64,000 bases of DNA. It comes from Taeniopygia guttata. Lineage: Eukaryota > Chordata > Aves > Passeriformes > Estrildidae. This document shows positions 31,808-44,100 of the stretch, piece by piece (position 1 is the stretch's first letter; each line of letters begins with the position of its first letter). Both the position numbers and the translations under genes were made by a program. Where the stretch lies: NCBI RefSeq assembly GCF_048771995.1, contig NC_133025.1:1-64000 (forward strand), written 5' to 3'. The notes beneath the pieces were generated by a model. It saw only the letters and a list, made by a program, of their open reading frames with translations. It was not told the origin of the DNA and did not search any database.

Positions 31808-32364
31808 GTTTGTTTGGTTTTTTTTTGTTTTTTTGTTTTTTTTTTTCCTTACTCCCAGGGAGTCTGAAAGTTTTTACTGCTGTTCTTTTTTAAAGCTAGA
31901 AAGGAAAGCAGAGTTAGAAATAAAGGTAGAAATAGAGAGAAACAAAGGGTTAAAGAAAGTTGAAGTTGGAGAGAAAAAGAGAGACAGAAAAAAAAGAACT
32001 ATGAAACAGTGGCAAACAGTGAAAACAAAAAGAGTGAAAAATGAGCAGGGTTAGAGTGAAAAAGAGAGTGAGAGTAAAAAAGAGGAAAAAAGAGTTAAAG
32101 CTAGAGAGAAAAAGAAAGAGTAAAGTATAGAGAGAAAAAGAAATAGTTGGAAACAGAGAAAGAAAGAAAAAAAAGAAATAGTGGGAAATAGAGAAGCAGA
32201 GAGACAGAGTTAGAAACAGTGAGAAATAGAAACACAGAGTTAGGGACAGACAGAAATGAAGTCAGAAATAGAAAAGTAAGATGAGAAGCAAAGGAAGAAA
32301 TACAGTGAAAAAAAAATTACTAAACCACCCCAAAGAAAGACAGGAGCCAAAGCTGGAAGGTGAG
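31808..32364. repeat. Right hairpin arm and decayed polypurine satellite, block copy 2
   Basis: The target duplication GTTTG is followed by a T-rich loop remnant, the right arm (about 31847-31882, CTTACTCCCAGGGAGTCTG) and a purine-rich tract to about 32340. This tract is shorter than its homologue at 8069-9395 and lacks the clean 60-bp period. Confidence 0.8.
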
Positions 32365-33399
32365 GGAGCAGGGGCATCATTACTAGGGTTGCTTGAACTT
32401 CACTGAATGAATTGTTTTATTTAAACTTCAGCAAAACACATGGAAACAACAGATACAAATGCAAGTACAGATACAATCCATAGACATGCATAGATACAAA
32501 GCAATACATGGAAATGCAGCAGCAAATGCAAATACAGAACAACACAGGGCAATAGAAACCAAACACATATCAACACAATATGATCCTTTTTTCTGGTTTA
32601 ATTACATTTTGTTTTATTGTTAGAGGAAACACAAAAGAAAGATTACACACACAAAACAACACTCATCTAGCATGAGCACCTCCTTCATGTTACACACAAA
32701 CTCACCATCGCTCTCATCTCAACTGCTCCGTTACACCCCAGAAATCATTGTTCCTCGGGAACGTGGCTCCCGGGAGCTTCCAAAAAATCCTCCTTGAAAA
32801 AAACCCTGGCCTGGGGATGGTCTGTGGCCAAACCTTAGTGACGAACGTCACCTTATGGACTGGCCAGGACAGAGGAAAAAAACCCAGCCAGGGGGTGGGG
32901 GGGAAAAAAACCCCAGCTGCAGATTTTTTATTCTAAATTCAAAAATGAGTTGAAAAACCTAAAAGGCAAAGGCCATACACACAGGGTTAACACTGGTCAG
33001 CATACGCTCAGACCTGCAGACAGGAGCACACACAAACTTCTCACAAACAGATACGGACAATCACACTCACACTCTCTTGAGCTGACACGCTGAATGCCAC
33101 CCTTATGTGAAACACTACGCTGAAGAATATGCTTCGACACATCTTCTGACTGCTGCTCCTTGACGTCAAATGGTAGATTCCAGGAAATTCTGTAGGGACC
33201 CGGGGACCTACAAGACAATGGGAGGCAATCAATGACTGACTATCTGAGAGCTAGGAGCTATTCCTACTCTGGGCCCGTCAGTGTTGTACTCAAAACCCCA
33301 TAGAAGACAGATGAACTGCAAAGTTTTACAACTGCTCTACCTAAGCGTCACTACGTGCCGGGGCAGGGCAGCTCCGATTGTAATTGGCACAACAGAGGC
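32365..33399. repeat. Spacer and single decayed 355-bp unit, block copy 2
   Basis: It matches 9396-9780, one of the 355-bp units (about 32750-32995, stem now imperfect), and 11151-11515. The exon-like segment near 33107-33207 has lost its donor GT. No gene. Confidence 0.7.
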
Positions 33400-33610
33400 T
33401 CATACAACATAAGGCAAGGTAGGTACATACAATATGAGTGCACACAATATAAGCCAACATAGGTACATAAAGTATAGGTACATACAATATAAACCGACAG
33501 AGGTACATACAACATAAGTACATACAATAAAGGTATATTGGCTTATACATACATGATAAGCCAACATAGGTAGGCACAACATAAGCACATATAATATAAG
33601 CTAACAGAGA
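33400..33610. repeat. Decayed 40-bp minisatellite, block copy 2
   Basis: A few irregular copies of ACATAAGYACATACAATATAAG-type units with variable spacing, matching 11520-12075. Confidence 0.75.
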
Positions 33611-33906
33611 TACAATATAAGTGAGGACTTGAAATAACTCTCCAGAAGATTAATTCTTGACCCTATACCCTTTGAGAAGGCGGAATCTACAGAATTACTG
33701 TGGTCACGTGATGAGCGTCTAATATGCTCCGTATAGAAGTCCAAGAGAATGACATAGGAAGAGAAGGCGCTACCAAAGGTGAGAAGAAAGATGGATGAGA
33801 ATATCTCATGTACATCTTCCTGTCCCAAAAAGTGAAAATGTAAAGATGCCAGAATAAGTGATATCCAGCAAGGTACGTGAGTAAAATATGGCCGATACAG
33901 CACAGA

Positions 33907-34413
33907 ATGATGCTGCTAAAGGATGGAGACGTAACAAAGGCCTACGACACAGAAATCAGTGGACACAGAAAACATGACACCGGACACAAGTGGAAACTGC
34001 CTGGCAGTTCCACCTTATGGACCCCAAGATTCCTAGCCCAGGATGAGCCATGGGCTGATGATGCCAAAGGAAAGAAAGAACTAGGGCAATACCACATGAT
34101 GATGAAAGGTAACTCCTCTCAAGATGTTAGTGCCAAAGCACTTAAGAGGAAGCCTAAGAAGCTCACTAAGTCCGGAGAAGGAAGCAATGACTACGGGGTG
34201 ACCATGGCTATAGCTCCAGACATGCAGGCGGGCTCCTCGAGTGAAAATATCCACGATGACATCAAGAGTCGTAGAAGGCCGCTGATGCGAACCTCACGAG
34301 AATGCGGAGACGGATCGGAACTGCCCTGGCCGGCAAAGACTCTGGTGAAGCTGAGGAGAAACCCTCTCCCTCTGCTCCCGAGGGGCCCGTTCCACTATGG
34401 GCCTCTCCTCTAA
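33907..34413 (+). CDS. Hypothetical 168-codon ORF, block copy 2
   Basis: Open from the ATG at 33907 to the TAA at 34413. The middle (RFLAQDEPWADDAKGKK) and the basic stretch KALKRKPKK are the best-conserved parts against copy 1. Relative to copy 1 there is one 18-base in-frame length difference in the first third and none in the last 318 bases, and copy 1 has one in-frame stop. Amino-acid divergence is high (about a third of residues in the C-terminal half), so selection on the protein is doubtful. No signal peptide, membrane segment or family motif is seen. It may instead be untranslated sequence of a subtelomeric transcript. Confidence 0.3.
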   Translation: MMLLKDGDVTKAYDTEISGHRKHDTGHKWKLPGSSTLWTPRFLAQDEPWADDAKGKKELGQYHMMMKGNSSQDVSAKALKRKPKKLTKSGEGSNDYGVTMAIAPDMQAGSSSENIHDDIKSRRRPLMRTSRECGDGSELPWPAKTLVKLRRNPLPLLPRGPFHYGPLL

Positions 34414-34479
34414 GTTAACATCAAATTGCCTCCTGTGATAGTAAAGGTTTTTCCCCCATCTCGCACCAACTGGTCCCAG

Positions 34480-35135
34480 CACTTAGCTTTTGAAAGACAA
34501 CCAGACAGAATTCAATGTCAGTTGGATGTGGACGGTGAGATGTTCTCTACATCCGCTTCAGTGCTGCCAGTTCCAAACTTAAGCTATGCACCTCCTCGGG
34601 GTACCTAAGACAAAACAGAAAATGCAATTAGTGCCCACCAAAAGAGGAATCCCCAGAACTCAGACACACCGCTGCCCCAGCTCACCAGAAAACTCGATTT
34701 GACTCCACAGGCTGCCTGGAGGAAACCTGCAAAATGAAAAGGTACACACTTAGCATGCTGCTGCATAACAGTCACCTATGAGTGACCATGCCTAAATGCC
34801 AACTCACCCGCTCGCCTCTGTTCCTTCACACACCTAGGGCAGCGACAGCGCCTGCAAAAAAAAACAAAGCAAAAAAACCAAACCCACACTGAGATACCGC
34901 GAAAACAGCACCCACCTGACTCGAAAAGTACACCCGCCCAGACCATAAGCTTGCACCCACCTGGCTTCAGACATCCGGACCAGACACATCTTGCAAGAGG
35001 ACTGCCTACAATAAAACAAAGTAACCCAGAGTAGATGCTTAGAATTGCACCAGAAAATGAGACAAGAGCCAGAACAACAGCTTCTGTCCACTGCTCACCT
35101 GGCATACTGGGCCTTGACTGCTCCGAGCAACCGGG
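34480..35135 (-). pseudogene. Decayed 3' exons of the minus-strand unit, block copy 2
   Basis: Counterparts of 12908-13553. The Cys-rich exon (about 34808-34851) stays open and reads CRCPRCVKEQRRAG. The next exon is five bases longer than in copy 1, and the last exon has stops in the frame used in copy 1. Splice signals are kept. It is probably not coding for the same end. Confidence 0.35.
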
Positions 35136-38100
35136 ACTTCCTAAAACTAAAGACAAAGAAAAATGCTGTAACAGAGTGACCATTGAGGCTTCCCCTGCAA
35201 ACACAAACAATGACTGACCATCTCACAGAAACCCCCTGACCACAAGGGGTACTCTGCCACAGAGTTAATGCATCTGAAACAAAGTTGGGAGAAAATTCAA
35301 ACAGCTGTAGGATAACTTAACAGGTCCAAATATCTGGTGTGACACTGGGAATACAACTTAGAACGCAACTACATGCCCCATGCCAAATTGCAAATCCCCG
35401 GGACTGGTGCAAGCACACCAGCCTATGCAGCATGGCAGAGCAGCGCCAGGACAAATACGTGCAGACACCCGTGACACAGGACCTGGGACGAGACAAACAA
35501 GGGGACACAACAGGGGGAGAGAGAGCTATTGATGAGAAGAATGTGTGCAAGGGCCAGGAGACCCAAAGAACACAGAGTGCAACAGAGACAAGTGACAGGA
35601 CACAAACCGCAACTGCTCTGCCCTGCGCACCTCAGGACTGAGATCAAAAGAAACACTTTCCCTTTAGGTGGCCTAAGGGGACGCTTCTTGGACATCCCCA
35701 AAACAGACAAAAAAAACCTTCTAGAAAGGCCCAACCCAGCAAGCCGTTTCGATCCCCTCTGTGGGCATAACTCTCAACTCATCTTGTATGCAACTGGGGA
35801 TGCAAATCCCTGTTGGCTGCAGAAGAAGGCCGTCTGCCCGCCTGCTAAGTTCCAGCTGTCACCTCTTGGTCTGCCCACAGAAAGAAAACCAAACATCAGT
35901 GCACAGTCTTAACAGCACATTGGACAAAACCTGATAATTGTGCTACTCACCATCCGCCTCAGAATGCCCGGGTTCTGGGCCAGCACACTTTGGGCGTGCT
36001 TGGATTGTGACACCGCCATTGCAGAGCACACCTAGGTTAAAGGGAGACAATGCCACATGGCATTACTGAAACTTGAGTCAACTCTCACTCCTCCTCCCTA
36101 CCTCCCTGACTCAGTGCAACTCCTTGGCCACTCCTCTGGGCTACCAGGGTGGGACCCTGACATACAAAATGTGAAGGCTTCATCACAGGGTCCCGCTATA
36201 CTTCCAGAGGTCTCATAAAGCACAGGAAACCCAGTCCATTGGCCAGCTGGTGACAGGTGCTATGCGTACTCCGAAGGGATTCCCTGAAGTACACAAACAA
36301 GAACGGATGCTTACAGTCGCACCAAAAACCGAAACCTGAGCAAAAACAACAGCTTCTCTCCACTGCTCACCTAGCACAATGGGCCTTGACTGCTGCTATC
36401 TGCCAGGATCTCCTAAAAATAAAGACAAAAACACCGCTGTAACATAGTCACCATTTAGAATTCCCCTGTAAATGCAAACAATGACCAACCTGCTCATGGG
36501 AAGATCCTCAGCCATGACTGGCGCTCTCCGCCACAGATTTGAACTGTCAGCATCTGAAAGGAGGTTAGAACTAGTATCAAACAGCTGCAGGACAACTTAA
36601 CACCACTGAACATGTTATGGCCATCTCCTTACACAATCCAGATCCCAACTACACACTGCATTACCACTTTCAAGTCCCCAGGACTTGTGCTATTACAGGC
36701 TATGCAGCAGGGCAGAGCATGGCCGGGACAAAGATGTGCAGACACCCGTGACACAGGACAGGACGTGACAAACGAGGGGACGTGACAGGGAGAGAGAGCT
36801 CTCGAGGAGAAGAAAGGACCGAGAGACCCAAACAACACAGAGTGCACCAGAGACAAGTGACAGGACACACACCGGAACTGCTCTGCCCTGTGAACCTCAG
36901 CACTGAGAGCAAAACAGACACTTTCCCTTTAGGTGGCCTAAGGAAACACTTCTTGGACATCCCCATCCCCAAAACAGACAAAAAAAAACCTTCTAGAAAG
37001 GCCCAAGCCAGCACCCCGCTTCCATCCCCTCTGTAGGTCGTAACACTCCACTTATCTTGCACATATCTGGGGATGTCAATCCCTGCTGGCTGCAGAAGAA
37101 GGCCGTCTGCCCGCCTGCTAAGTTCCAGCTGTCACCTCTTGGTCTGCCCACAGAAAGAAAACCAAACATCAGTGCACAGTCTTAACAGCACATCGGCCAA
37201 AACCTGGTAAATCTGCTACTCACCATCCTCCTCAGAGTGCCCAGGCCACACACTTCAGGCGTGCTTGGAGGCCGACAGCATCACCTATGGGTACAGCACG
37301 GTTAAGTGGAGAGGGGCTGACGTGGCATTGCTGAAACTTGAGTGTACCCACGCTCCTCCTCCCTACATACCAGACTCACCGCAATTCCTTGTCCACTCCT
37401 CTGGGCTACCAGGGTGGGACCCTGACATACAAAATGTGAAGGCTTCATCACAGGGTCCCGCTATACTTCCAGAGGTCTCGTCTCATAAAGCACAGGAAAC
37501 CCAGTCCATTGGCCAGCTGGTGACAGGTGCTATGCGTACTCCGAAGGGATTCCCTGAAGTACACAAACAAGAACGGATGCTTACAGTCGCACCAAAAACC
37601 GAAACCTGAGCAAAAACAACAGCTTCTCTCCACTGCTCACCTAGCACAATGGGCCTTGACTGCTGCTATCTGCCAGGATCTCCTAAAAATAAAGACAAAA
37701 ACACCGCTGTAACATAGTCACCATTTAGAATTCCCCTGTAAATGCAAACAATGACCGACCTGCTCATGGGAAGATCCTCAGCCATGACTGGCGCTCTCCG
37801 CCACAGATTTGAACTGTCAGCATCTGAAAGGAGGTTAGAACTAGTATCAAACAGCTGCAGGACAACTTAACACCACTGAACATGTTATGGCCATCTCCTT
37901 ACACAATCCAGATCCCAACTACACACTGCATTACCACTTTCAAGTCCCCAGGACTTGTGCTATTACAGGCTATGCAGCAGGGCAGAGCATGGCCGGGACA
38001 AAGATGTGCAGACACCCGTGACACAGGACAGGACGTGACAAACGAGGGGACGTGACAGGGAGAGAGAGCTCTCGAGGAGAAGAAAGGACCGAGAGACCCA

Positions 38101-41100
38101 AACAACACAGAGTGCACCAGAGACAAGTGACAGGACACACACCGGAACTGCTCTGCCCTGTGAACCTCAGCACTGAGAGCAAAACAGACACTTTCCCTTT
38201 AGGTGGCCTAAGGAAACGCTTCTTGGACATCCCCATCCCCAAAACAGACAAAAAAAAACCCTTCTAGAAAGGCCCAAGCCAGCACCCCGCTTCCATCCCC
38301 TCTGTAGGTCGTAACACTCCACTTATCTTGCACATATCTGGGGATGTCAATCCCTGCAAGCTGCAGAAGAAGGCCGTCTGCCCGCCTGCTAAGTTCCAGC
38401 TGTCACCTCTTGGTCTGCCCACAGAAAGTAAACCAAACATCAGTGCACAGTCTTAACAGCACATCGGCCAAAACCTGGTAAATCTGCTACTCACCATCCT
38501 CCTCAGAGTGCCCAGGCCACACACTTCAGGCGTGCTTGGAGGCCGACAGCATCACCTATGGGGACAGCACGGTTAAGTGGAGAGGGGCTGACGTGGCATT
38601 GCTGAAACTTGAGTGTACCCACGCTCCTCCTCCCTACATCCCAGACTCACCGCAATTCCTTGTCCACTCCTCTGGGCTACCAGGGTGGGACCCTGACATA
38701 CAAAATGTGAAGGCTTCATCACAGGGTCCCGCTATACTTCCAGCGGTCTCATAAAGCACAGGAAACCCAGTCCATTGGCCAGCTGGTGACAGGTGCTATG
38801 CGTACTCCGAAAGGATTCCCTAAAGTACACAAACAAGAACGGATGCTTACAGTCGCACCAAAAACCGAAACCTGAGCAAAAACAACAGCTTCTCTCCACT
38901 GCTCACCTAGCACAATGGGCCTTGACTGCTGCTATCTGCCAGGATCTCCTAAAAATAAAGACAAAAACACCGCTGTAACATAGTCACCATTTAGAATTCC
39001 CCTGTAAATGCAAACAATGACCGACCTGCTCATGGGAAGATCCTCACCCAGGACTGGCGCTCTCCGCCACAGATTTGAACTGTCAGCATCTGAAAGGAAG
39101 TTAGAACTAGTATCAAACAGCTGCAGGACAACTTAACACCACTGAACATGTTATGGCAATCTCCTTACACAATCCAGATCCCAACTACACACTGCATTAC
39201 CACTTTCAAGTCCCCAGGACTTGTGCTATTACCGGCTATGCAGCAGGGCAGAGCATGGCCGGGACAAATATGTGCAGACACCCGTGACACAGGACAGGAC
39301 GTGACAGGGAGAGAGAGCTTTCGAGGAGAAGAAAGGACCGAGAGACCCAAACAACACAGAGTGCACCAGAGACAAGTGACAGGACACACACCGGAACTGC
39401 TCTGCCCTGTGAACCTCAGCACTGAGAGCAAAACAGACACTTTCCCTTTAGGTGGCCTAAGGAAACGCTTCTTGGACATCCCCATCCCCAAAACAGACAA
39501 AAAAAACCCTTCTAGAAAGGCCCAAGCCAGCACCCCGCTTCCATCCCCTCTGTAGGTCGTAACACTCCACTTATCTTGCACATATCTGGGGATGTCAATC
39601 CCTGCTGGCTGCAGAAGAAGGCCGTCTGCCCGCCTGCTAAGTTCCAGCTGTCACCTCTTGGTCTGCCCACAGAAAGAAAACCAAACATCAGTGCACAGTC
39701 TTAACAGCACATCGGCCAAAACCTGGTAAATCTGCTACTCACCATCCTCCTCAGAGTGCCCAGGCCACACACTTCAGGCGTGCTTGGAGGCCGACAGCAT
39801 CACCTATGGGGACAGCACGGTTAAGTGGAGAGGGGGTGACGTGGCATTGCTGAAACTTGAGTGTACCCACGCTCCTCCTCCCTACATCCCAGACTCACCG
39901 CAATTTCTTGTCCACTCCTCTGGGCTACCAGGGTGGGACCCTGACAAACAACATGTGAAGGCTTCATCACAGGGTCCCGCTATACTTCCAGAGGTCTCAT
40001 AAAGCACAGGAAACCCAGTCCATTGGCCAGCTGGTGACAGGTGCTATGCGTACTCCGAAGGGATTCCCTGAAGTACACAAACAAGAACGGATGCTTACAG
40101 TCGCACCAAAAACCAAAACCTGAGCAAAAACAACAGCTTCTCTCCACTGCTCACCTAGCACAATGGGCCTTGACTGCTGCTATCTGCCAGGATCTCCTAA
40201 AAATAAAGACAAAAACACCGCTGTAACATAGTCACCATTTAGAATTCCCCTGTAAATGCAAACAATGACCGACCTGCTCATGGGAAGATCCTCACCCAGG
40301 AATGGCGCTCTCCGCCACAGATTTGAACTGGCAGCATCTGAAAGGAAGTTAGAACTAGTATCAAACAGCTGCAGGACAGCTTAACACCACTGAACATGTT
40401 ATGGCAATCTCCTTACACAATCCAGATCCCAACTACACACTGCATTACCAATTTCAAGTCCCCAGGACTTGTGCTATTACAGGCTATGCAGCAGGGCAGA
40501 GCATGGCCGGGACAAAGATGTGCAGACACCCGTGACACAGGACAGGACGTGACAAACGAGGGGACGCGACAGGGAGAGAGAGCTCTCGAGGAGAAGAAAG
40601 GACCGAGAGACCCAAACAACACAGAGTGCACCAGAGACAAGTGACAGGACACACACCGGAACTGCTCTGCCCTGTGAACCTCAGCACTGAGAGCAAAACA
40701 GACACTTTCCCTTTAGGTGGCCTAAGGAAACGCTTCTTGGACATCCCCATCCCCAAAACAGACAAAAAAAAACCTTCTAGAAAGGCCCAAGCCAGCACCC
40801 CGCTTCCATCCCCTCTGTAGGTCGTAACACTCCACTTATCTTGCACATATCTGGGGATGTCAATCCCTGCTGGCTGCAGAAGAAGGCCGTCTGCCCGCCT
40901 GCTAAGTTCCAGCTGTCACCTCTTGGTCTGCCCACAGAAAGAAAACCAAACATCAGTGCACAGTCTTAACAGCACATCGGCCAAAACCTGGTAAATCTGC
41001 TACTCACCATCCTCATCAGAGTGCCCAGACCACACACATCAGGCGTGCTTGGAGGCCGACAGCATCACCTATGGGTACAGCACGGTTAAGTGGAGAGGGG

Positions 41101-44100
41101 GTGACGTGGCATTGCTGAAACTTGAGTGTACCCACGCTCCTCCTCCCTACATCCCAGACTCACCGCAATTCCTTGTCCACACCTCTGGGCTACCAGGGTG
41201 GGACCCTGACATACAAAATGTGAAGGCTTCATCACAGGGTCCCGCTATACTTCCAGAGGTCTCATAAAGCACAGGAAACCCAGTCCATTGGCCAGCTGGT
41301 GACAGGTGCTATGCGTACTCCGAAGGGATTCCCTAAAGCACACAAACAAGAACGGATGCTTACAGTCGCACCAAAAACCGAAACCTGAGCAAAAACAACA
41401 GCTTCTCTCCACTGCTCACCTAGCACAATGGGCCTTGACTGCTGCTATCTGCCAGGATCTCCTAAAAATAAAGACAAAAACACCGCTGTAACAAAGTCAC
41501 CATTTAGAATTCCCCTGTAAATGCAAACAATGACTGACCTGCTCATGGGAAGATCCTCACCCAGGACTGGCGCTCTCCGCCACAGATTTGAACTGTCAGC
41601 ATCTGAAAGGAAGTTAGAACTAGTATCAAACAGCTGCAGGACAACTTAACACCACTGAACATGTTATGGCCATCTCCTTACACAATCCAGATCCCAACTA
41701 CACACTGCATTACCACTTTCAAGTCCCCAGGACTTGTGCTATTACAGGCTATGCAGCAGGGCAGAGCATGGCCGGGACAAATATGTGCAGACACCCGTGA
41801 CACAGGACAGGACGTGACAGGGAGAGAGAGCTTTCGAGGAGAAGAAAGGACCGAGAGACCCAAACAACACAGAGTGCACCAGAGACAAGTGACAGGACAC
41901 ACACCGGAACTGCTCTGCCCTGTGAACCTCAGCACTGAGAGCAAAACAGACACTTTCCCTTTAGGTGGCCTAAGGAAACGCTTCTTGGACATCCCCATCC
42001 CCAAAACAGACAAAAAAAACCCTTCTAGAAAGGCCCAAGCCAGCACCCCGCTTCCATCCCCTCTGTAGGTCGTAACACTCCACTTATCTTGCACATATCT
42101 GGGGATGTCAATCCCTGCTGGCTGCAGAAGAAGGCCATCTGCCTGCCTGCTAAGTTCCAGCTGTCACCTCTTGGTCTGCCCACAGAAAGAAAACCAAACA
42201 TCAGTGCACAGTCTTAACAGCACATCGGCCAAAACCTGGTAAATCTGCTACTCACCATCCTCCTCAGAGTGCCCAGGCCACACACTTCAGGCGTGCTTGG
42301 AGGCCGACAGCATCACCTATGGGGACAGCACGGTTAAGTGGAGAGGGGGTGACGTGGCATTGCTGAAACTTGAGTGTACCCACGCTCCTCCTCCCTACAT
42401 CCCAGACTCACCGCAATTTCTTGTCCACTCCTCTGGGCTACCAGGGTGGGACCCTGACAAACAAAATGTGAAGGCTTCATCACAGGGTCCCGCTATACTT
42501 CCAGAGGTCTCATAAAGCACAGGAAACCCAGTCCATTGGCCAGCTGGTGACAGGTGCTATGCGTACTCCGAAGGGATTCCCTAAAGTACACAAACAAGAA
42601 CGGATGCTTACAGTCGCACCAAAAACCGAAACCTGAGCAAAAACAACAGCTTCTCTCCACTGCTCACCTAGCACAATGGGCCTTGACTGCTGCTATCTGC
42701 CCGGATCTCCTAAAAATAAAGACAAAAACACCGCTGTAACATAGTCACCATTTAGAATTCCCCTGTAAATGCAAACAATGACCGACCGGCTCATGGGAAG
42801 ATCCTCACCCAGGACGGGCGCTCTCCGCCACAGATTTGAACTGTCAGCATTTGAAAGGAAGTTAGAACTAGTATCAAACAGCTGCAGGACAGCTTAACAC
42901 CACTGAACATGTTATGGCCATCTCCTTACACAATCCAGATCCCAACTACACACTGCATTACCAATTTCAAGTCCCCAGGACTTGTGCTATTACAGGCTAT
43001 GCAGCAGGGCAGAGCATGGCCGGGACAAAGATGTGCAGACACCCGTGACACAGGACAGGACGTGACAAACGAGGGGACGTGACAGGGAGAGAGAGCTCTT
43101 GAGGAGAAGAAAGGACCGAGAGACCCAAACAACACAGAGTGCACCAGAGACAAGTGACAGGACACACACCGGAACTGCTCTGCCCTGTGAACCTCAGCAC
43201 TGAGAGCAAAACAGACACTTTCCCTTTAGGTGGCCTAAGGAAACGCTTCTTGGACATCCCCATCCCCAAAACAGACAAAAAAAACCCTTCTAGAAAGGCC
43301 CAAGCCAGCACCCCGCTTCCATCCCCTCTGTAGGTCGTAACACTCCACTTATCTTGCACATATCTGGGGATGTCAATCCCTGCTGGCTGCAGAAGAAGGC
43401 CGTCTGCCCGCCTGCTAAGTTCCAGCTGTCACCTCTTGGTCTGCCCACAGAAAGAAAACCAAACATCAGTGCACAGTCTTAACAGCACATCGGCCAAAAC
43501 CTGGTAAATCTGCTACTCACCATCCTCCTCAGAGTGCCCAGGCCACACACTTCAGGCGTGCTTGGAGGCCGACAGCATCACCTATGGGGACAGCACGGTT
43601 AAGTGGAGAGGGGGTGACGTGGCATTGCTGAAACTTGAGTGTACCCACGCTCCTCCTCCCTACATCCCAGACTCACCGCAATTTCTTGTCCACTCCTCTG
43701 GGCTACCAGGGTGGGACCCTGACAAACAACATGTGAAGGCTTCATCACAGGGTCCCGCTATACTTCCAGAGGTCTCATAAAGCACAGGAAACCCAGTCCA
43801 TTGGCCAGCTGGTGACAGGTGCTATGCGTACTCCGAAGGGATTCCCTGAAGTACACAAACAAGAACGGATGCTTACAGTCGCACCAAAAACCAAAACCTG
43901 AGCAAAAACAACAGCTTCTCTCCACTGCTCACCTAGCACAATGGGCCTTGACTGCTGCTATCTGCCAGGATCTCCTAAAAATAAAGACAAAAACACCGCT
44001 GTAACACAGTCACCATTTAGAATTCCCCTGTAAATGCAAACAATGACCGACCTGCTCATGGGAAGATCCTCACCCAGGACTGGCGCTCTCCGCCACAGAT

